Source: Muricea muricata (Eukaryota; Cnidaria; Anthozoa; Malacalcyonacea; Plexauridae). From it: a DNA stretch of 64,000 nucleotides. This document shows, one piece after another, positions 1 through 12,849 of this stretch (its first letter is position 1; each line of letters starts with the position of its first letter). The position numbers and the translations under genes are program-made. The notes beneath the pieces are model-generated. The model saw only the letters and a list, made by a program, of their open reading frames with translations. It ran no database searches and was not told where the DNA came from. The stretch covers positions 11,261,300 through 11,325,299 of the forward strand of contig OY979730.1 of assembly GCA_963855995.1 (NCBI GenBank). The letters are read 5' to 3'.

Positions 1-479
1 TAATAAATTTAAAAAAAATGCCGAACAAACGAGAGCTTGGAAATTTATAAACAAAATATGTAATATGATATTCAATTTTGATTTTTCGATTGATATTGCG
101 TGTAAGTTGAAGCTAACAGAACTGCTTTGAACATTATGAAAATTCAATGCAATGAAAGATCGCTTTCTGTACAGAAATATTTTACAATAGTGTATTTTAT
201 TTGAATTAAATTAATGTCCAATCATTTGTAATGGCCTCAGATAGTACGTGGGATGTTATATTACTTATATACGTTTGGTTTGTTTTGACTAGCAATATTT
301 AGCCAATCCCACATAAAATTTCACAGAATGGTGTATTGTTGGAAAGGCGAACAGATGCATTAAGAATTTTTACTTTTAATTTGCGATATTGATGCAGTGT
401 CGACCATTGTGTCCGTTGTTGGACAAATATTAGTTTACTGTCCAGCATTGATTTACATATTCGTAAATGAGGGGGATTA

Positions 480-560
480 ATGAGCTTTGTTGAGCGAGAA
501 AATGAAAGCGTTTATAACATGCTGGTGAAATATTACTTGCTTTGCTCTGTGCAAGCCTAA
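480..560 (+). promoter_or_regulatory. Possible upstream ORF in the 5' leader of the coiled-coil gene
   Basis: An ATG at 480 opens a 26-codon frame (starts MSFVERENES) that stops at 558-560, ten bases before the main ATG at 570. If the transcript starts upstream of 480, this short frame could dampen translation of the main protein. The transcription start is not visible, so this is a candidate only. Confidence 0.3.
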
Positions 561-569
561 AGACAGGAA

Positions 570-3500
570 ATGGACGGTGTTGAAGAAGACGAACTACTTG
601 AAAAGGTAACTATAGGATTCCATCCTTACTACATCGAGAAATTTTGGGAAAGTTTTATCAGATATCTACGTAGTGGTCGCTAAATGTACATTTGTAAATA
701 TAGACTGCTTGCTTTCGCGTTTTCACAGACAAAACAAGAGTATTCCTACTAGTAAAATAGATCTCAAACTTTGTATTGTTGTTCTGTAATACGTGCCCAA
801 TAATAAACCGCTCTTAAACGCTTTCAAGAAATTTTATGTGGCAAGAAACGGTAAACAAATAAGGGGGTTATTATTTGTAGAAGTGTACAGACTTAGAGCT
901 GTCCCGTATAGTGATGGGGAAAGACTATCGGCAATTATATTCAATAGCCAATCGATTGGCTACGAGATCCTTGCGTTTGTTACATTGTTTATGTAATTTT
1001 TGTGTTGAAATATGATATATAATGTTCTCGACATAATGGCTTTGGTAGTATACACTCTGTAATATAAGGTATGCCAGATGTCAACGGGTTTGATGCAAGT
1101 TGATTCTCAAGACTTTTTAACCACAAGCTTGATGTATTGCAGCAAATCTGCAAAATGTAATTTTTGAGTTGAAATATGATATATAATGTTCTCGACATAA
1201 TGGCTTTGGTAGTATACACTCTATGATATAAGGTATGCCAGATGTCAACGGGTTTGATGCAAGTTGATTCTCAAGACTTTTTAACCACAAGCTTGATGTA
1301 TTGCAGCAAATCTGCAAATATCAAGTTGCATTAAGTTTTTCACAGACTTTATGCAACTTGATGAAGCCAACAGGCTTGGTGCAATTTGATGACAAACTTG
1401 CAACAAGCAATTAAAATCCGCAACTTGCATCAAGTTTTCGGATTTTTGGCTGTATGTGGATGTAAAAAAGTCTTCGATAAACTCCTCAAACACTGTGACA
1501 AGTTAACAATTGTTGGCAAAAATGTAGCCCAACTGGGAATTGGATTAACTAAAAAGACTTCTCTCAAGTGTGGAAGGCATAAAATAATGTCTACCGCTGG
1601 TCAAAGTATCGTATGACAAGCGTGCTTTCTTAATTATATTTCTTATAGCAGTTACCATAACAACACTATTAAATCCATTTAATCCCGGTTAATTTAGTCA
1701 TGATCCTTTTACAAATGTTTTTCAGTCTTCCTAATGCAGATTAGGTTGTATGGCTGAGTAGATTGTTTTTGAATTGAAGATAAAACTTCACATTTTTTGC
1801 ATATGTGAAGTTTTATAAATCAAAATCGAATATAGAGTATATAGTATATTAATATAGGATATGTAATATAGATTATTTCGGAGTGGATTGCTATTCGAAG
1901 CTTTTGTTGAAATTTTTCTGTTGCTACAGTAAACACTGTTTGAGACTGGCATGCGTTATTGCTTTTACGAGTAAGACTTGAGCCTGCGAGTACACTCTGT
2001 CAGAATACGCGTTTACTTCATGTCTATACTGAGTAAAATTACGGTAGGTTCTCGTCCCGATCAAACGAGAACAAGAGTTGCATGAGAGTTGATTAGAGTT
2101 GAGAAGCGAGAGTTTGTGTCAGAGTTTTGTCATCTCTCATGCCTTGGTCTTGACTGGACATTATTTCAGTAGCCAACTGTCATGAACTCTCAGCAATGCT
2201 CGAACTTGCATAATCTTGACCAGAATCATTAAGAAACACAAAAGATAGTTGAATCTCTTGACCCGTGTGTTATTCAATTTATCACTTGCTTACGATTTTT
2301 TGTTTCTCAGGGAAGCGAGGGTGAAAGAAACGTCTTGGAAAACGTTTTGTCTAAGCAAGACAACATCACTGCCGAAAAAGACAAGAGCAAGATTGCCGAC
2401 AAAGGAGTGACACAAAACCCAGAAATGATGTCTGAAAACCGTGCTGTCGACACAAGCTCCTCGAACTCGCAAGGAATTCTGGACGATTCGTTAGACGAGT
2501 GTGAAGATGTTGAAAACAAAGATGCGGACACTCTCGACCATAGCGTGAAAAACGATAGTTTTAGTTCAAAGAAAGATGACCTCTCAGAGTCTGAAAGCGT
2601 CAGGCCTGGCATTGAAAAAGATACGAATAACGATTACTTATCGTTAGACGATAAAGCTGAACAAAATCCAGGGGCTACTGTTAAAAATGTTTTAGTTGAA
2701 AAAACAGTTACTTCAAAGGTGATAACTTCCCGCTCGCGAAAAATAATAGTAGAACGCTCTTCGGGATCAAAGAAAGGCAAGCAATTCGAATTCGAAAGCG
2801 ATGTGAATCATGATGTGGGGACATCCAGACATTGGGTGCAGGTTGAAACCAACGTGACTTATGCTGGGAAAGATACCAACGCGCGACCGAAAGATGAGAT
2901 GGAGCAGGGTAAGGATATTGCAGTGTCAATGGAAAGCCGTGCAGGCGAAAACTCGCAGACAAACGTGGAAGACGGGTTGGTGGAAGATAAATTGGCTAAA
3001 ATTGATATCGAGGATGGTTTGAAAAGCGACGGATTGAGAAGAGTAGAACGCGGTCAGGTTGAAAACAACTATCAAGGAATCGAGGAATATCCAGAAATGA
3101 CATTTCTGGAGATTGAAAGCAACTTAGAGTACACTGGCGGTGATGACAACGGCGGTTTAAACGGGCAGCCATTAGAACGTAGCGATGAAATGGCAAAGAA
3201 TTCGGCGATTGAAAAAGATAGCGTGAGCACAATCGTGAAAGATGCTTCGAATACAAGCGAAATTGAAAAAGGCGAAAGTACGTTGACTGATACTGAAGAC
3301 GATTCAGAGAACGATGGACTGAGTTCCATTGAATGCAAGCTGATTGAAACTGGCATTCATGAAATCGACAAGAACCCAGAAATGACGTTTGTACAAATCG
3401 AAAGTAATTTGGCTTATATGGGAAGGGAACATCGTGACACAAATATGCTGCTGCAACATGGTAAAGAATTGGAACAAAACGCGGCAACAGCAACTGGAGA

Positions 3501-6500
3501 TGATTCCGTTAAAGATTCGAAAGTTCTTGAAGATGTTTTAAACACGACCGAACCGACAACTACTAAAAACAGCAATGCTGATATAAATAACGAGAAAGAT
3601 TTACAAAATAATGATGGGACATTTGACAATGGAGTGACGCGAAGTCCGGAAACGATATTTGAAAATCATTTGGAGGAAGACTCGACTATAGACACGCGCC
3701 GCCTAGAAGATGCTTTAAAATCTGGAGGATTTGAAAACGTCGAAAACAGCTTGCTCGACTTCAGTGGCGAAGATGAACTGAGAAATGACGAGTTCGCTAT
3801 GCAAGTTCAACACGAGAAAGAGATCCACGAACTTCGCTTAACTTTGCAAGATGAATATCAAAAACAGGTAAAGAAATGTTTTTTTCGTATGTTGTGGGTT
3901 TTCTCCGTGTGCTCTTTCTCCCAAAAGAACATAGACATGGTGTGTTGGATTGTTAAACTACATTACACACGTCAAAATCTCAATATCAACAAGCCGTTAA
4001 TAATAATAAAAGGAGTCGCTCTCTGACCAAAAATAATTTTAATTGACGAGATTTCGGCCCCTAGGCCGTCGTCTTCTACAAAAATAACCTGTCGAAGACC
4101 GCGGCCAAGTGGCCCAAAGCTCGTCAATTAAAATTATTTTTGGTCAAAAACGACACCTTCTATTATTATGCCTTTACCTGACCACGCTTCATCCATATTC
4201 AAGCCGTTAATAAGTTGCGTTCGCACTGCTTGTACCAAGCTGTCAACAAGTTGAAAGAACTTGTTGACAACTTGTAACAAACTTGACAGGAATATCAGAC
4301 TTGTTGCAAGGTTGTACCAACAACTCTGATACAGACCTGTTGTAACAAGATTGTCTCGAAGTTAACAACGCAAGACTGTAACAGTATTGTTATCATGATT
4401 GTATCAGTCTTGTTGGAACAACCTTGTAACAAGTCTGACAGTCGACGTCAAGTCTGTTACAAGTTGTTAACAGCTTGTTCCAAACTTGTTTCAACAACTT
4501 GGAACAAGCAGTCGAACACAATTTGTCAACAGCTTTTTTAAAGACTTGCTACGACTTGTTTCTTTTTTCATTTTAGGTTTCAAAAATTTCTGACGAATTG
4601 CGCGAACATTACCAGACCGAGTTGGACGAGAGAATTGCAAAAGTCGAAGAAGAATGGGAATTAGAATTTGTGAGACAGAAGCGAGAGTACGACGAGCAAG
4701 TATCCGCTGTGCAACGAGAACAGTCGACGCAGTGTCAGGAGGCCATCGAGAGAGTCACATTGGACGCTGAGGATCAGTTGAAGAACATGAAGTACGCGTA
4801 TGAACGTGAGACTGCTGAACAAAAGCAACGCATCAAGGAGCTCCTCGAGCGCGAGGAATTATGGGAAATGAAAGAAAAAGAGCTGGCCAATGAGAAGTCT
4901 CAAAAGGAAAACGAAAGTTTAGACAAAATAAAGAAATTGGAAAATCGACTGTCTTTCGAGCGTGAGGAAGTTGAGTCTCAGCTACACGGCGCCGAGGATG
5001 AAATTGAAGCGTTGAAGAAACAACATGCAATTGAGATGGGAAATTTAACGAATGAACTGGACAAGAAATACGGTGATATTGTGGATGATATGAGGAAAGA
5101 ATTGAAATCAAAATATCAGGTAAAACATGAAAGAAAATGTGAGTTTTCTCAACTCTCATGTCCTGGTCAAACGAGAACAAGAGTTGGATGACAGTTGATG
5201 AGAGTTGAAAAGCGAGAGGTTGTATGACAGTTTGTTTTTCTCAATTCTCATGTCCTGGTCAAACAAGAACAAGAGTTGCATGAGAGTTTATGAGAATTGA
5301 GAGTTTGTATGAGAGTTGAGAAGCGAGAGACTTTGCATGTGAGTTTTCTCAAATGTCGTGTCCTGGTCAAACGAGAACAAGAGTTAAAAGCTTTAGAATG
5401 GAGAAGCAAATGTAGGTACTTCATCAGGAAATAATTGTCAACTTGCCAACAAAGGAATTTTACTTATCAAAGTTTTCTTCGTAATATATTCTCGTAAAAT
5501 ACCCCAAACGTGCGCTCTTTCTTTAAGTTCATTTTTTCTCATTTCAGGATGAGATGGATCGCAAGGTGAACCAGTTAGAGAGCCACCTGCGCGAACAGTA
5601 CCAACAGCACTTGGAAAAGAACAAGGAAGAAATCCAAGAGAGCACATCGACGTTAAAAACAAAGTACGAGAAGCAAGTTGCAGAGGTTCTAGCTCAACTC
5701 GAAGAACTACACGAGCGCAATCAACAGCACGAGCTGCGGGAAGCAACGTTGAAGAAAAACTTTGAGAATGAGAAAAGAAAATTTGCCGAACTCTCCAAAG
5801 AAGCCGATGAAAAGTTGGAGACGGTTCGAGACCTTGAAAAAAACAAGAATGATTTGAAAGATTTGGAGGAAAAATTCAAGCTGTGCTTGCAAGAAAAGTG
5901 CATCTTGGAGGAAAAGGTGAAATTATTTCATAAATTGATTGTTTTTTACGTGTAATTTTCTTGATAGCATTGTAAAGAGCAGTTGGTCAATCGGATACAT
6001 ATAGTATAACATGTTTGGTTGAATTTTGGTAATAACACTCTTCCTTGTCAAAATATTTTCCATTATTCGACGTGAAAATAACAGAACTTATACAATTTGT
6101 AACTAACTACAAATAATACAATTTGTAATTTTATTTTTGTTAGATCTAAATACACTATCCAACCTATTTATTTATTTAACTATTTCAAAGGTCAAGCAAT
6201 ACTCAGAATCCACTACTAAGGATACAGATAAATTACAAGAAGAGTTAGCTAAAAAGTCTGACCTCATTCGTGAGTTGGAGCAACATGTGAAAGACTCGAG
6301 AATCAAGTGTGATGAGCTGCAGAAAAACTTGCAAAAGATAACCGAGGAAAAAGATTCTATGGAAAAGAAATTGAACGAAGAACTTGAATCGCAGAAAGTA
6401 AATGTAGAAAGACTTCAACAAGAACTTGTGACTAAGGGACAAGACGTTACAAGGTTAGGCTAAAAAAACTTCCTTGTTAGAAATATTTCAGAAATACTTT

Positions 6501-9500
6501 TTATTTGCCTAGAGGTCTGTGATGAAGATGATTAAATACGAATTGTATAAAGTTGTCACAAGTCTGTTCACAAGCTGTTGACAAGTTGTGTTTGCACTGC
6601 TTGTTCCAAGTTGTTGGAGCAAGTTTAGAACAAGCTGTTAACAACTTGTTACAGGCTTGATGGGACTATCAGACTTGTTGCAAGGTTGTTAATACAGTCA
6701 TGGTATAACAATATTGTTACAGCCTTGTTTCGTCAACTTTGTGTCAATCTTGTTACAACAGGTTTGTCTCTGAGTTGTTAGGAGAACCTTGTAACAAGGC
6801 TGATATTCCTGTCAAGGCAAACTTGTTGACAACTTAGGGCAAGCAGAGCTAACACAACTTGTTGAATATTATCGCTAACATAGCTAAATTGCTCTGTTTT
6901 AGATTGCAACAGAATGAAAAAGAATACAAAGAACTAGAGACGAAAGTACGTGAGATTTCGCAAGAGAAACTACGTTTGGAAGAAGCTTTGGTGACAAAAA
7001 CGAAAAATGTCGAAAATTTACATCAAGAATTGCCGAAGGAACTGGGAGAAAGGAAAGAGTCGACTGATGGAATGAACGATTTTAAAAAGAACGATGAGTA
7101 CAAAGAATTAGAAGTCAAACTACAGGTTATAACAACTGAGAAAGAGTCAATGGAACGACAGTTTGCGGACTCTAAATCAGTAATGAGTTCACTTCAACGG
7201 AAAGTGACGGAAGACGAAAACATAGTCAGTGAACTGAAGTCGAACTACGAGACGAAAATTTCTCAAATTACACGCAATTTTGAAGAGGAGGTGAATGCGC
7301 TCGAAAGCGAGTTAAAAAGAAGGAAAAATAGCGAAGAAGAAGCTTTGGGGCTTCAAAAAGATATTACTAGCCTCAAAGGAGAAATTTCAAAACTCAACGA
7401 CGATTTACAGAAACACAAAGCGACGATTTCCGAACTGGAGGAGACCAGTCATTCTCGTGAACTTGAGATTGCTAACTTGATTTTGAATTCCCCCTCGCCA
7501 CAGAGTTTGAACGAGAAGGAGTTTGATTTTAGTGCAAACCCCGCCGACAGGGCCCGAGAGTTAGAAACTGAACTGGCCCAGTATAAAAAGAAGGTGCAGG
7601 AATTAGAAGAAGAGGCTGAGGATAAATTTGAAACAACTGTATGTCCCAATTGCCAGGATCGCGAGAAAAGCGACGAAATCTTGCTTCAGACGAAAGCTTT
7701 AGTCGAGAAGATTCAGCTGGATTGTGAAAAGAAGGTTCAAAATGTCTGCAAAGATCTTGACGAGACCGAGAAAGCTCTACAGGAACAGCTCAATGAATGC
7801 GAAGACTTTAAAGTGAGGTTAAGGAAGGTGGAAGATGACCTGAGTGAAGAGAGAAAGAGAAGCTTAGAGATTTCGAAACTGGGGAAAAATTTTGATGTGA
7901 ACGGGAATGTGTTGGGACCTAAAGAGACTTCAATGGATATACCGGACACGGCAGGTAATAAAGGGCTACACACTATCCTGTATTAACATGCAGGCTTTGG
8001 GTTATGAGAATGAAAGATAATGTACTATACAGTAGAAATTGGTTTTATAATGAATTAATCACAAACAGTGGTGACTTTTAATGATTTTTTTGCATCTAAA
8101 TGTTATGTACTCATCTAAATGTTATGTACTCAATCGAATGTGATCTTTGACTCCCACCTTTGGTGTGGGTATAAATTCCGGGTAATACCACAAACATAAG
8201 TCGTGAGCTTTGTTTTGGAAAGGCCAATGACAAAGCCTAATCATTTTAGGTTGGTATTTACCCATTATGCATGAACATGCAACTTGATTTCTGAAAGAAA
8301 CTCTTATACGTCTGTCATTAGCATTAGGGTTTATTAAACAACGCCAAGCAGATCTTCCACAATCACCAGATTACAGCAAAGTCGCGAGCCTTTTCATCGC
8401 GTAGTACAAAAGTATACAAAATTTGCAAAGTTCACCAAAGACAATATTTTCCACATTTTGTAATATTTCGCAACCAACCTTTGCAATTTTATGAAATTTC
8501 GCGTTTTTCCCACTCATTTTCCAAGTTCAAACGTTTGTCTAATAGGGTAATAATCTGTTGTTTTTCATTCAACATATTGTTGTTTAGGTGAAGAAATAAA
8601 AGATGACCAAATAGGGCCATTGAATTCTCTACAATCTGAGCCTAGGCAAAATGTCATTCTTCAAGTACCGGAGGGAAATGCAACAGAGTTACCACAGAGC
8701 AAAGATTTTGCAAGTTTATTTGATGAGCAAGAAAAGTTTTATAAAAATGAAATCAGGAAAAAAGATGATGATATATTGCACTTGATGATTGAAAATGAGA
8801 AAATCCAGAAACAAGCTCAAGATTTGAAACAAAAATCTGAAGAAGGTTAGAACTGATAGAGATATCCAATATAAATAATGTTAGTTTAGTTTGAGTTTCC
8901 TCCTGTAGTAACAATAACACTAGATCAATAAGAGATGGTCCTTACTGGACCACTAGGAAGAACAGTTTATAACTTATAGAGCTACCAGTATAAATAAAAA
9001 TTAGTTTAGTTTAAGTTTCCTCCTGTAGTAACACTCGATCAATAAGAGATGATCCTTACTGGACCTCTGGGAAGAGCAGTTTAAAACTGATAGAGCTATC
9101 CCCAGAGAACTGATAGTAACATTAAATTAATTTTTATTTTCTTTGAAAGGCGAAAACCAACGCGAGCAGTTGAGAGTGCGGACATTGGAGCAAAAAACGA
9201 AATACGAAAACGAAATAAACTTGATGCAAAATGAAATAAAGGTTCTGATCCGTGAAAACAACGAGTTGAAAGAGCAACTGGAAGGATGTAAAAACATCCA
9301 AAAAGAAAATGAAAACCTTCGGTCCAAGTTGCAAGAATCCGAGAACTTAGTTCAGGCTACATTCCTAGAAACTAAAAGCGTTCAAGCAAATTTGCATGGA
9401 ACCGAGAATATGCTGAAACAGAATTCTAGAAAATATGAGCAGGACGTTGCAACTTTAAAAGGAGTTGTACAAGAGAAAGAAAGTTACATTGTGGATCTCA

Positions 9501-12500
9501 GAAATGCTTTGGAGTTATTGAAAAAATCGAGAGAGGGATTAGAATTAGACATATCCAACCAACAGGAACTATTTTCGGAAAGAGAGAGAAGTCTTGTCAA
9601 CGAAATCCAAGAAATGAGAGCTGCTTTCGAGAACGAGAAGGCGAAGAGCATGGAGGACAATTTCCTTGAAAAAGACGAAATAAAAACGAGTGATGAAATG
9701 TTCATCAACAAATATAATGATTTTGATGGGACTGAAATGGATACAGATGAGACGTCAGGGCTATTTGCGGATACTAGAGGAGACGACAGGGATAGTTTAC
9801 TAAATGAATCAATGGATATCAGAGGATACAAGGGAGTAAACATGGACAATTTAACCAAAGAACCGATTGACTTCCAAGGGTATGAGGGAGTCGATGGTGA
9901 TAATCTGCCTAAGAAACAAGAAGGGAACATGCGGAGTCATGAAAGGGTAAACTGGCCACGGGATAATTTACTTGGAGAGCAAGCAGAGGATGGTGATATC
10001 AGTTATATCAATGGATATGAACGAGCACCTCGAGGTAGAGATACAGTTCAATACGAAGAAAACGATTTTCTATTAAATGGTTTCAAAAGCAGCGAAGAAG
10101 CAATAACAGGTAAACTTACCACGCTGAGAATATTTTCTCTGTATGCTCTTTCATTTAGTACAGATCAAAGTACGTAGCTGAACCTTCTATTAATATTGAC
10201 GTGATAGCGACTAAAATCCGCTAGCTGTGGCATTTGATGACATTTTCTGCTCGATTACACAGACTGAAACCAAGTGCAAGTTGTGGATCTTTCTGACCTG
10301 ATGCAAAAAGTCGACTTGCATTAAGCCTGTTGACAAGTTGCGGAAGACTTGCTATCATCAAGCCGGAGCCAACGATGTGAACGCATCCTGATATCGGCTT
10401 GATAATAGCAAGGTAGCCTGCGGTAGACTTGCTGCAATTTGTGTGTTTCTGACCGTGTAACTAGCGACATCTAGTCAACTCTTATATCAACAACTCTCTT
10501 GCATGTTTTGTTCTCTATTATTCTCGTTGTTCCGAAGTGCTTATTATTATATGTTTGTTTATTTCCTCTAATTTACACAGATAACGAGAAAGGAATTACA
10601 AGAGCCGGACGAAACGGAAAGCGAGCATTTCAAAACGACGGCAAATACAAGCAAGGCCCGGAGGCATCTTGGAAAAGGCGGGACGAGAGATTGGATGATG
10701 CGCCCACAGGGAGTGATGATGAAGAATTTGATGGCTCGCTTCGAGATCGGTCGCGAGGAAGTTTGTTTTCTGATGGGAAATATAAAGAGATCGGATCTGA
10801 GGAGAATCTGGAATTGTTGAAACACGAACATGAGGTAGATATGTTGCTTGAAAGGAAAGAGAACGAGCGGCTACGAGAGGAAATAAGAACATTAGCCGAC
10901 TGCGTTGACGTTTTTCACGACGAGTGCGAAACCCTCAAAAGAAGTTTGGATAAAACCTTGAGCATTGTGAACATCTTGAGAGACGAGCGAGATAGTCTGA
11001 TGAAGGAACATGATTTGAACATGGCTGAACATTCTGAGCTTGTGTTAGATCTTATCAAGTACGAGGAAACCATTAGTCGATTGGAAAAAGGAAACGAGAA
11101 ATTGGAAGACGACCGAAAAATTCTTGAAGATTGTTTGATGGAAAAACAGGGAATAGCATCACTCGTTGGAGAACAAGCCGTTATGCCATATAGGCCGAAG
11201 ACTGAGTGTGGCCGTCCGAGAATAGATGAAAGATTTCACGGAAATGGCCACGCACCTCAAGAAGTTCTTAGGAGAAATCAAGCTTTGTTTTCAAGTTATT
11301 CCAAAGTTGATCATTCGATGGAGTTGGGTTCAGAAATGAACGAGTTCCCACGAAATGATACTCGATTTCTAAGAAAAGGTAATGAATATCCAAGAAATGA
11401 GGCAGAATTTCCAAGAAAGATGGATGAGAATCAAAGATATGGAACTGCTTCTCTGGAAAGAGGAAATGATCCTCAAAGAAGAGAGGCTGGATTACTAAGA
11501 AATGGGAACGAATTTCAAAGAGCGGACGCTGTAATTCTGGGAAAGGATCGGGATATTTTGAAAAGCGGAAAAGGTTTTGTGCTTGGGGATGGAGTGAAAG
11601 AGCACGAATTAGAAAGGCAGCGTTTTCTCGATAGAGATTATGAAGACACCGTGAGGCAACTACCAACTCGTGGCGAATTGCTCGACCCAGAAGAAAGAAC
11701 GTTTAAAAGTGACAAATATTATGAAACGTTTGATTCTTTGAAATCGGCCAGAACTGAAGACACGAATCACCGAAGGCAAGTTTGGAGCAGAAAAGACAAC
11801 GAAATTCTTCACAAAGAACGGGCAGATTTTGTTGGAACTGAGTCTGGTGTGGGCATTAACCAAGGAGGCACGCAAGGTTACCGCAGAGTAAGCTACGAAC
11901 AACCCCTAGTTTCATCTCAACTTTCAAAGTCGGAAAAGAGTCGGCTGGATTCGACATACCGATCTCAGACATCAATATCGCCAGAAATATGTCAACCGTC
12001 TGCGAGAGATTCGAGATCACAGCGAGACAGAAAAAGCCACGAGAAACCGAAATTTCAAATTAATTTTACCCCAGCAGATGTCCGAGAGAAAAGAAGGTTG
12101 CAACGAAAGGATAACGAAAAACAAACATCCAATTCTAAGACTGCTTTAGCTGTGCTACCAAGACATGAAGACGTTTCTCGTGAGGTCTTGGAAGTTCCGA
12201 GAAACACTACACCGCCCGGCAGATTTTCTAAGCGAACAACCATTAGTAAGATCGGCGAACATAAAAAATCCCGGAAATCTGATCCTAGAAACTTCTCACC
12301 GAATCCGAAAAGGGTTTCTAGAAGTTCTTTATCGAATGTTTCAACCCTCAATTCTCAGAATTTTTCAGGCAGCAGCATCCTGACAAGCACCAGGGCTAAT
12401 ATGACGACAAGCGACCGGTTAGTTCCGAATCTTTCCGGCCTGTCGCCCATCGTGTCGCCGATAGATCGCCATTATCATTCTGAGAAATTAAAATGGCAAA

Positions 12501-12802
12501 GTTCGGAGAAAGATCGTGGCAATATCGCGCCGACAAATTACGACAATACTACTTTCCTACTTAGCGTGAATCCCTTTCTACAAACTCCCGGGACAGAAAC
12601 TAGGAAAAAATCTCGCTCCAGGTCACGTACGGCCGACGCTCGTTTGACGTCATCAAGGGATTTAACTTTGTCACGTGATCTCTATGAGGAGAAACCGCTG
12701 CTTATAAATTTTGAAGATTTCATCTTCCGGCATCGCGTGAAGTCCTCGGCGGATGTGGCCAGTATACGAGATCCGTCCCCGGCAGAACTTTGGTTTTCGT
12801 GA
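570..12802 (+). CDS. Large coiled-coil protein, family not recognised (9 exons, ~2419 aa)
   Basis: Exons read by hand: 570-605, 2311-3867, 4577-5119, 5548-5916, 6191-6453, 6903-7954, 8588-8845, 9150-10109, 10581-12802; every junction has GT/AG ends and keeps the frame, giving 7260 nt including TGA. The first exon encodes MDGVEEDELLEK. Exon 2 is acidic and Ser/Asp-rich with degenerate repeats around 'PEMTFLEIESNLEY'. Exons 3-8 are nearly unbroken heptad-rich E/K/L/Q coiled coil with one Cys-pair motif (VCPNCQ, about residue 1168). Exon 9 adds a last coiled coil (ENERLREEIRTLADCVDVFH), a 'NEFPRN'-type repeat tract, then a basic Ser/Arg-rich tail ending PAELWFS. No signal peptide or membrane segment is seen. 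A cytoskeletal, centrosomal or golgin-like scaffold would fit, but this is inference from composition only. The gene model is firm; the identity is unknown. Confidence 0.82.
991..1318. repeat. Direct tandem duplication, 2 x 164 bp, in intron 1
   Basis: Two adjacent 164 bp units (991-1154 and 1155-1318) differ at only a few bases. Each contains 'GAAATATGATATATAATG' and ends in family-A repeat sequence ('TTGATGTATTGCAGCAAATC'). The near identity implies a recent local duplication. Family-A-like sequence continues to about 1430. Confidence 0.9.
2035..2165. repeat. Family-D repeat ('GAGAGTTGATTAGAGTTGAG')
   Basis: The core holds 'TCAAACGAGAACAAGAGTTG' followed by GAGAGTTG direct repeats and a CATGCCTTGGTC segment. 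It matches the arrays at 5138-5395 and 43600-43770, so this is a dispersed intronic repeat. The rest of intron 1 (606-2310) shows no gene. Confidence 0.7.
4024..4146. mobile_element. Hairpin MITE, 123 bp, terminal inverted repeats TGACCA...TGGTCA
   Basis: The left end 'TGACCAAAAATAATTTTAAT' and continuing bases (about 27 in all, through GACGAG) are the reverse complement of the right end, 4120-4146. The middle has a second, weaker GGCC-rich dyad. There is no coding capacity. It lies in intron 2 of the coiled-coil gene, just after the exon-2 frame reads through its donor, so the stop that ends that long ORF belongs to this element and not to the protein. Confidence 0.85.
4205..4565. repeat. 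Family-A palindromic repeat
   Basis: Dense alternation of 'AACTTGTTGACAACTTG' and 'CAAGTCTGTTACAAGTTG' motifs with internal dyad symmetry. The same family recurs in introns and spacers across the window (6540, 12850, 20027, 42690, 44800, 47060, 51480, 53395 and others). Confidence 0.8.
5138..5395. repeat. Family-D tandem array, about 3 units of ~90 bp
   Basis: Units contain 'TCTCATGTCCTGGTCAAACG', AGAACAAGAGTTG and one or more GAGAGTTG copies. The array starts just downstream of the exon-3 donor (5119/5120), in the intron before exon 4 (5548). Confidence 0.8.
6540..6870. repeat. Family-A palindromic repeat
   Basis: Same 'CAAGTCTGTTCACAAGCTG' and 'TTGTTACAAGG' vocabulary as 4205-4565, filling most of the intron between exons at 6453 and 6903. 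Confidence 0.8.
8370..8540. mobile_element. Family-B MITE remnant (one arm)
   Basis: Contains 'GACAATATTTTCCACATTTT' and 'CAACCAACCTTTGCAATTTT', matching one arm of the complete hairpins at 18519-18690 and 32850-33035. The 5' arm is degraded or missing. It lies in the intron between 7954 and 8588. Confidence 0.6.
8860..9120. repeat. Family-C ~114 bp repeat, two units
   Basis: Each unit contains 'TCAATAAGAGATGATCCTTA', 'CTGGACCTCTGGGAAGA', 'ACTGATAGAGCTATC' and 'AGTTTAGTTTAAGTTTCCTC'. The array fills almost the entire intron between exons ending at 8845 and starting at 9150. Confidence 0.85.
10249..10470. repeat. Family-A element with recognisable ends
   Basis: Left end near 'TTACACAGACTGAAACCAAG' and right end near 'TGTGTTTCTGACCGTGTAA' look like a terminal inverted pair of the form TACACAG..GAAA / TTTC..CTGTGTA, with GACTTGATGCAAGTTG-type interior. 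It lies in the last intron of the coiled-coil gene. Confidence 0.65.
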
Positions 12803-12849
12803 GCAAAGAATTGAGAGTGTATCTTGTTGTTGTATGTCGTTGAAGAAGT

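Noticed and set aside
3868-4026. C-terminal extension of the exon-2 frame to a stop at 4026
   Set aside because: A consensus donor lies at 3868 and the sequence after it enters an inverted-repeat element; the next exon continues in phase from 4577.
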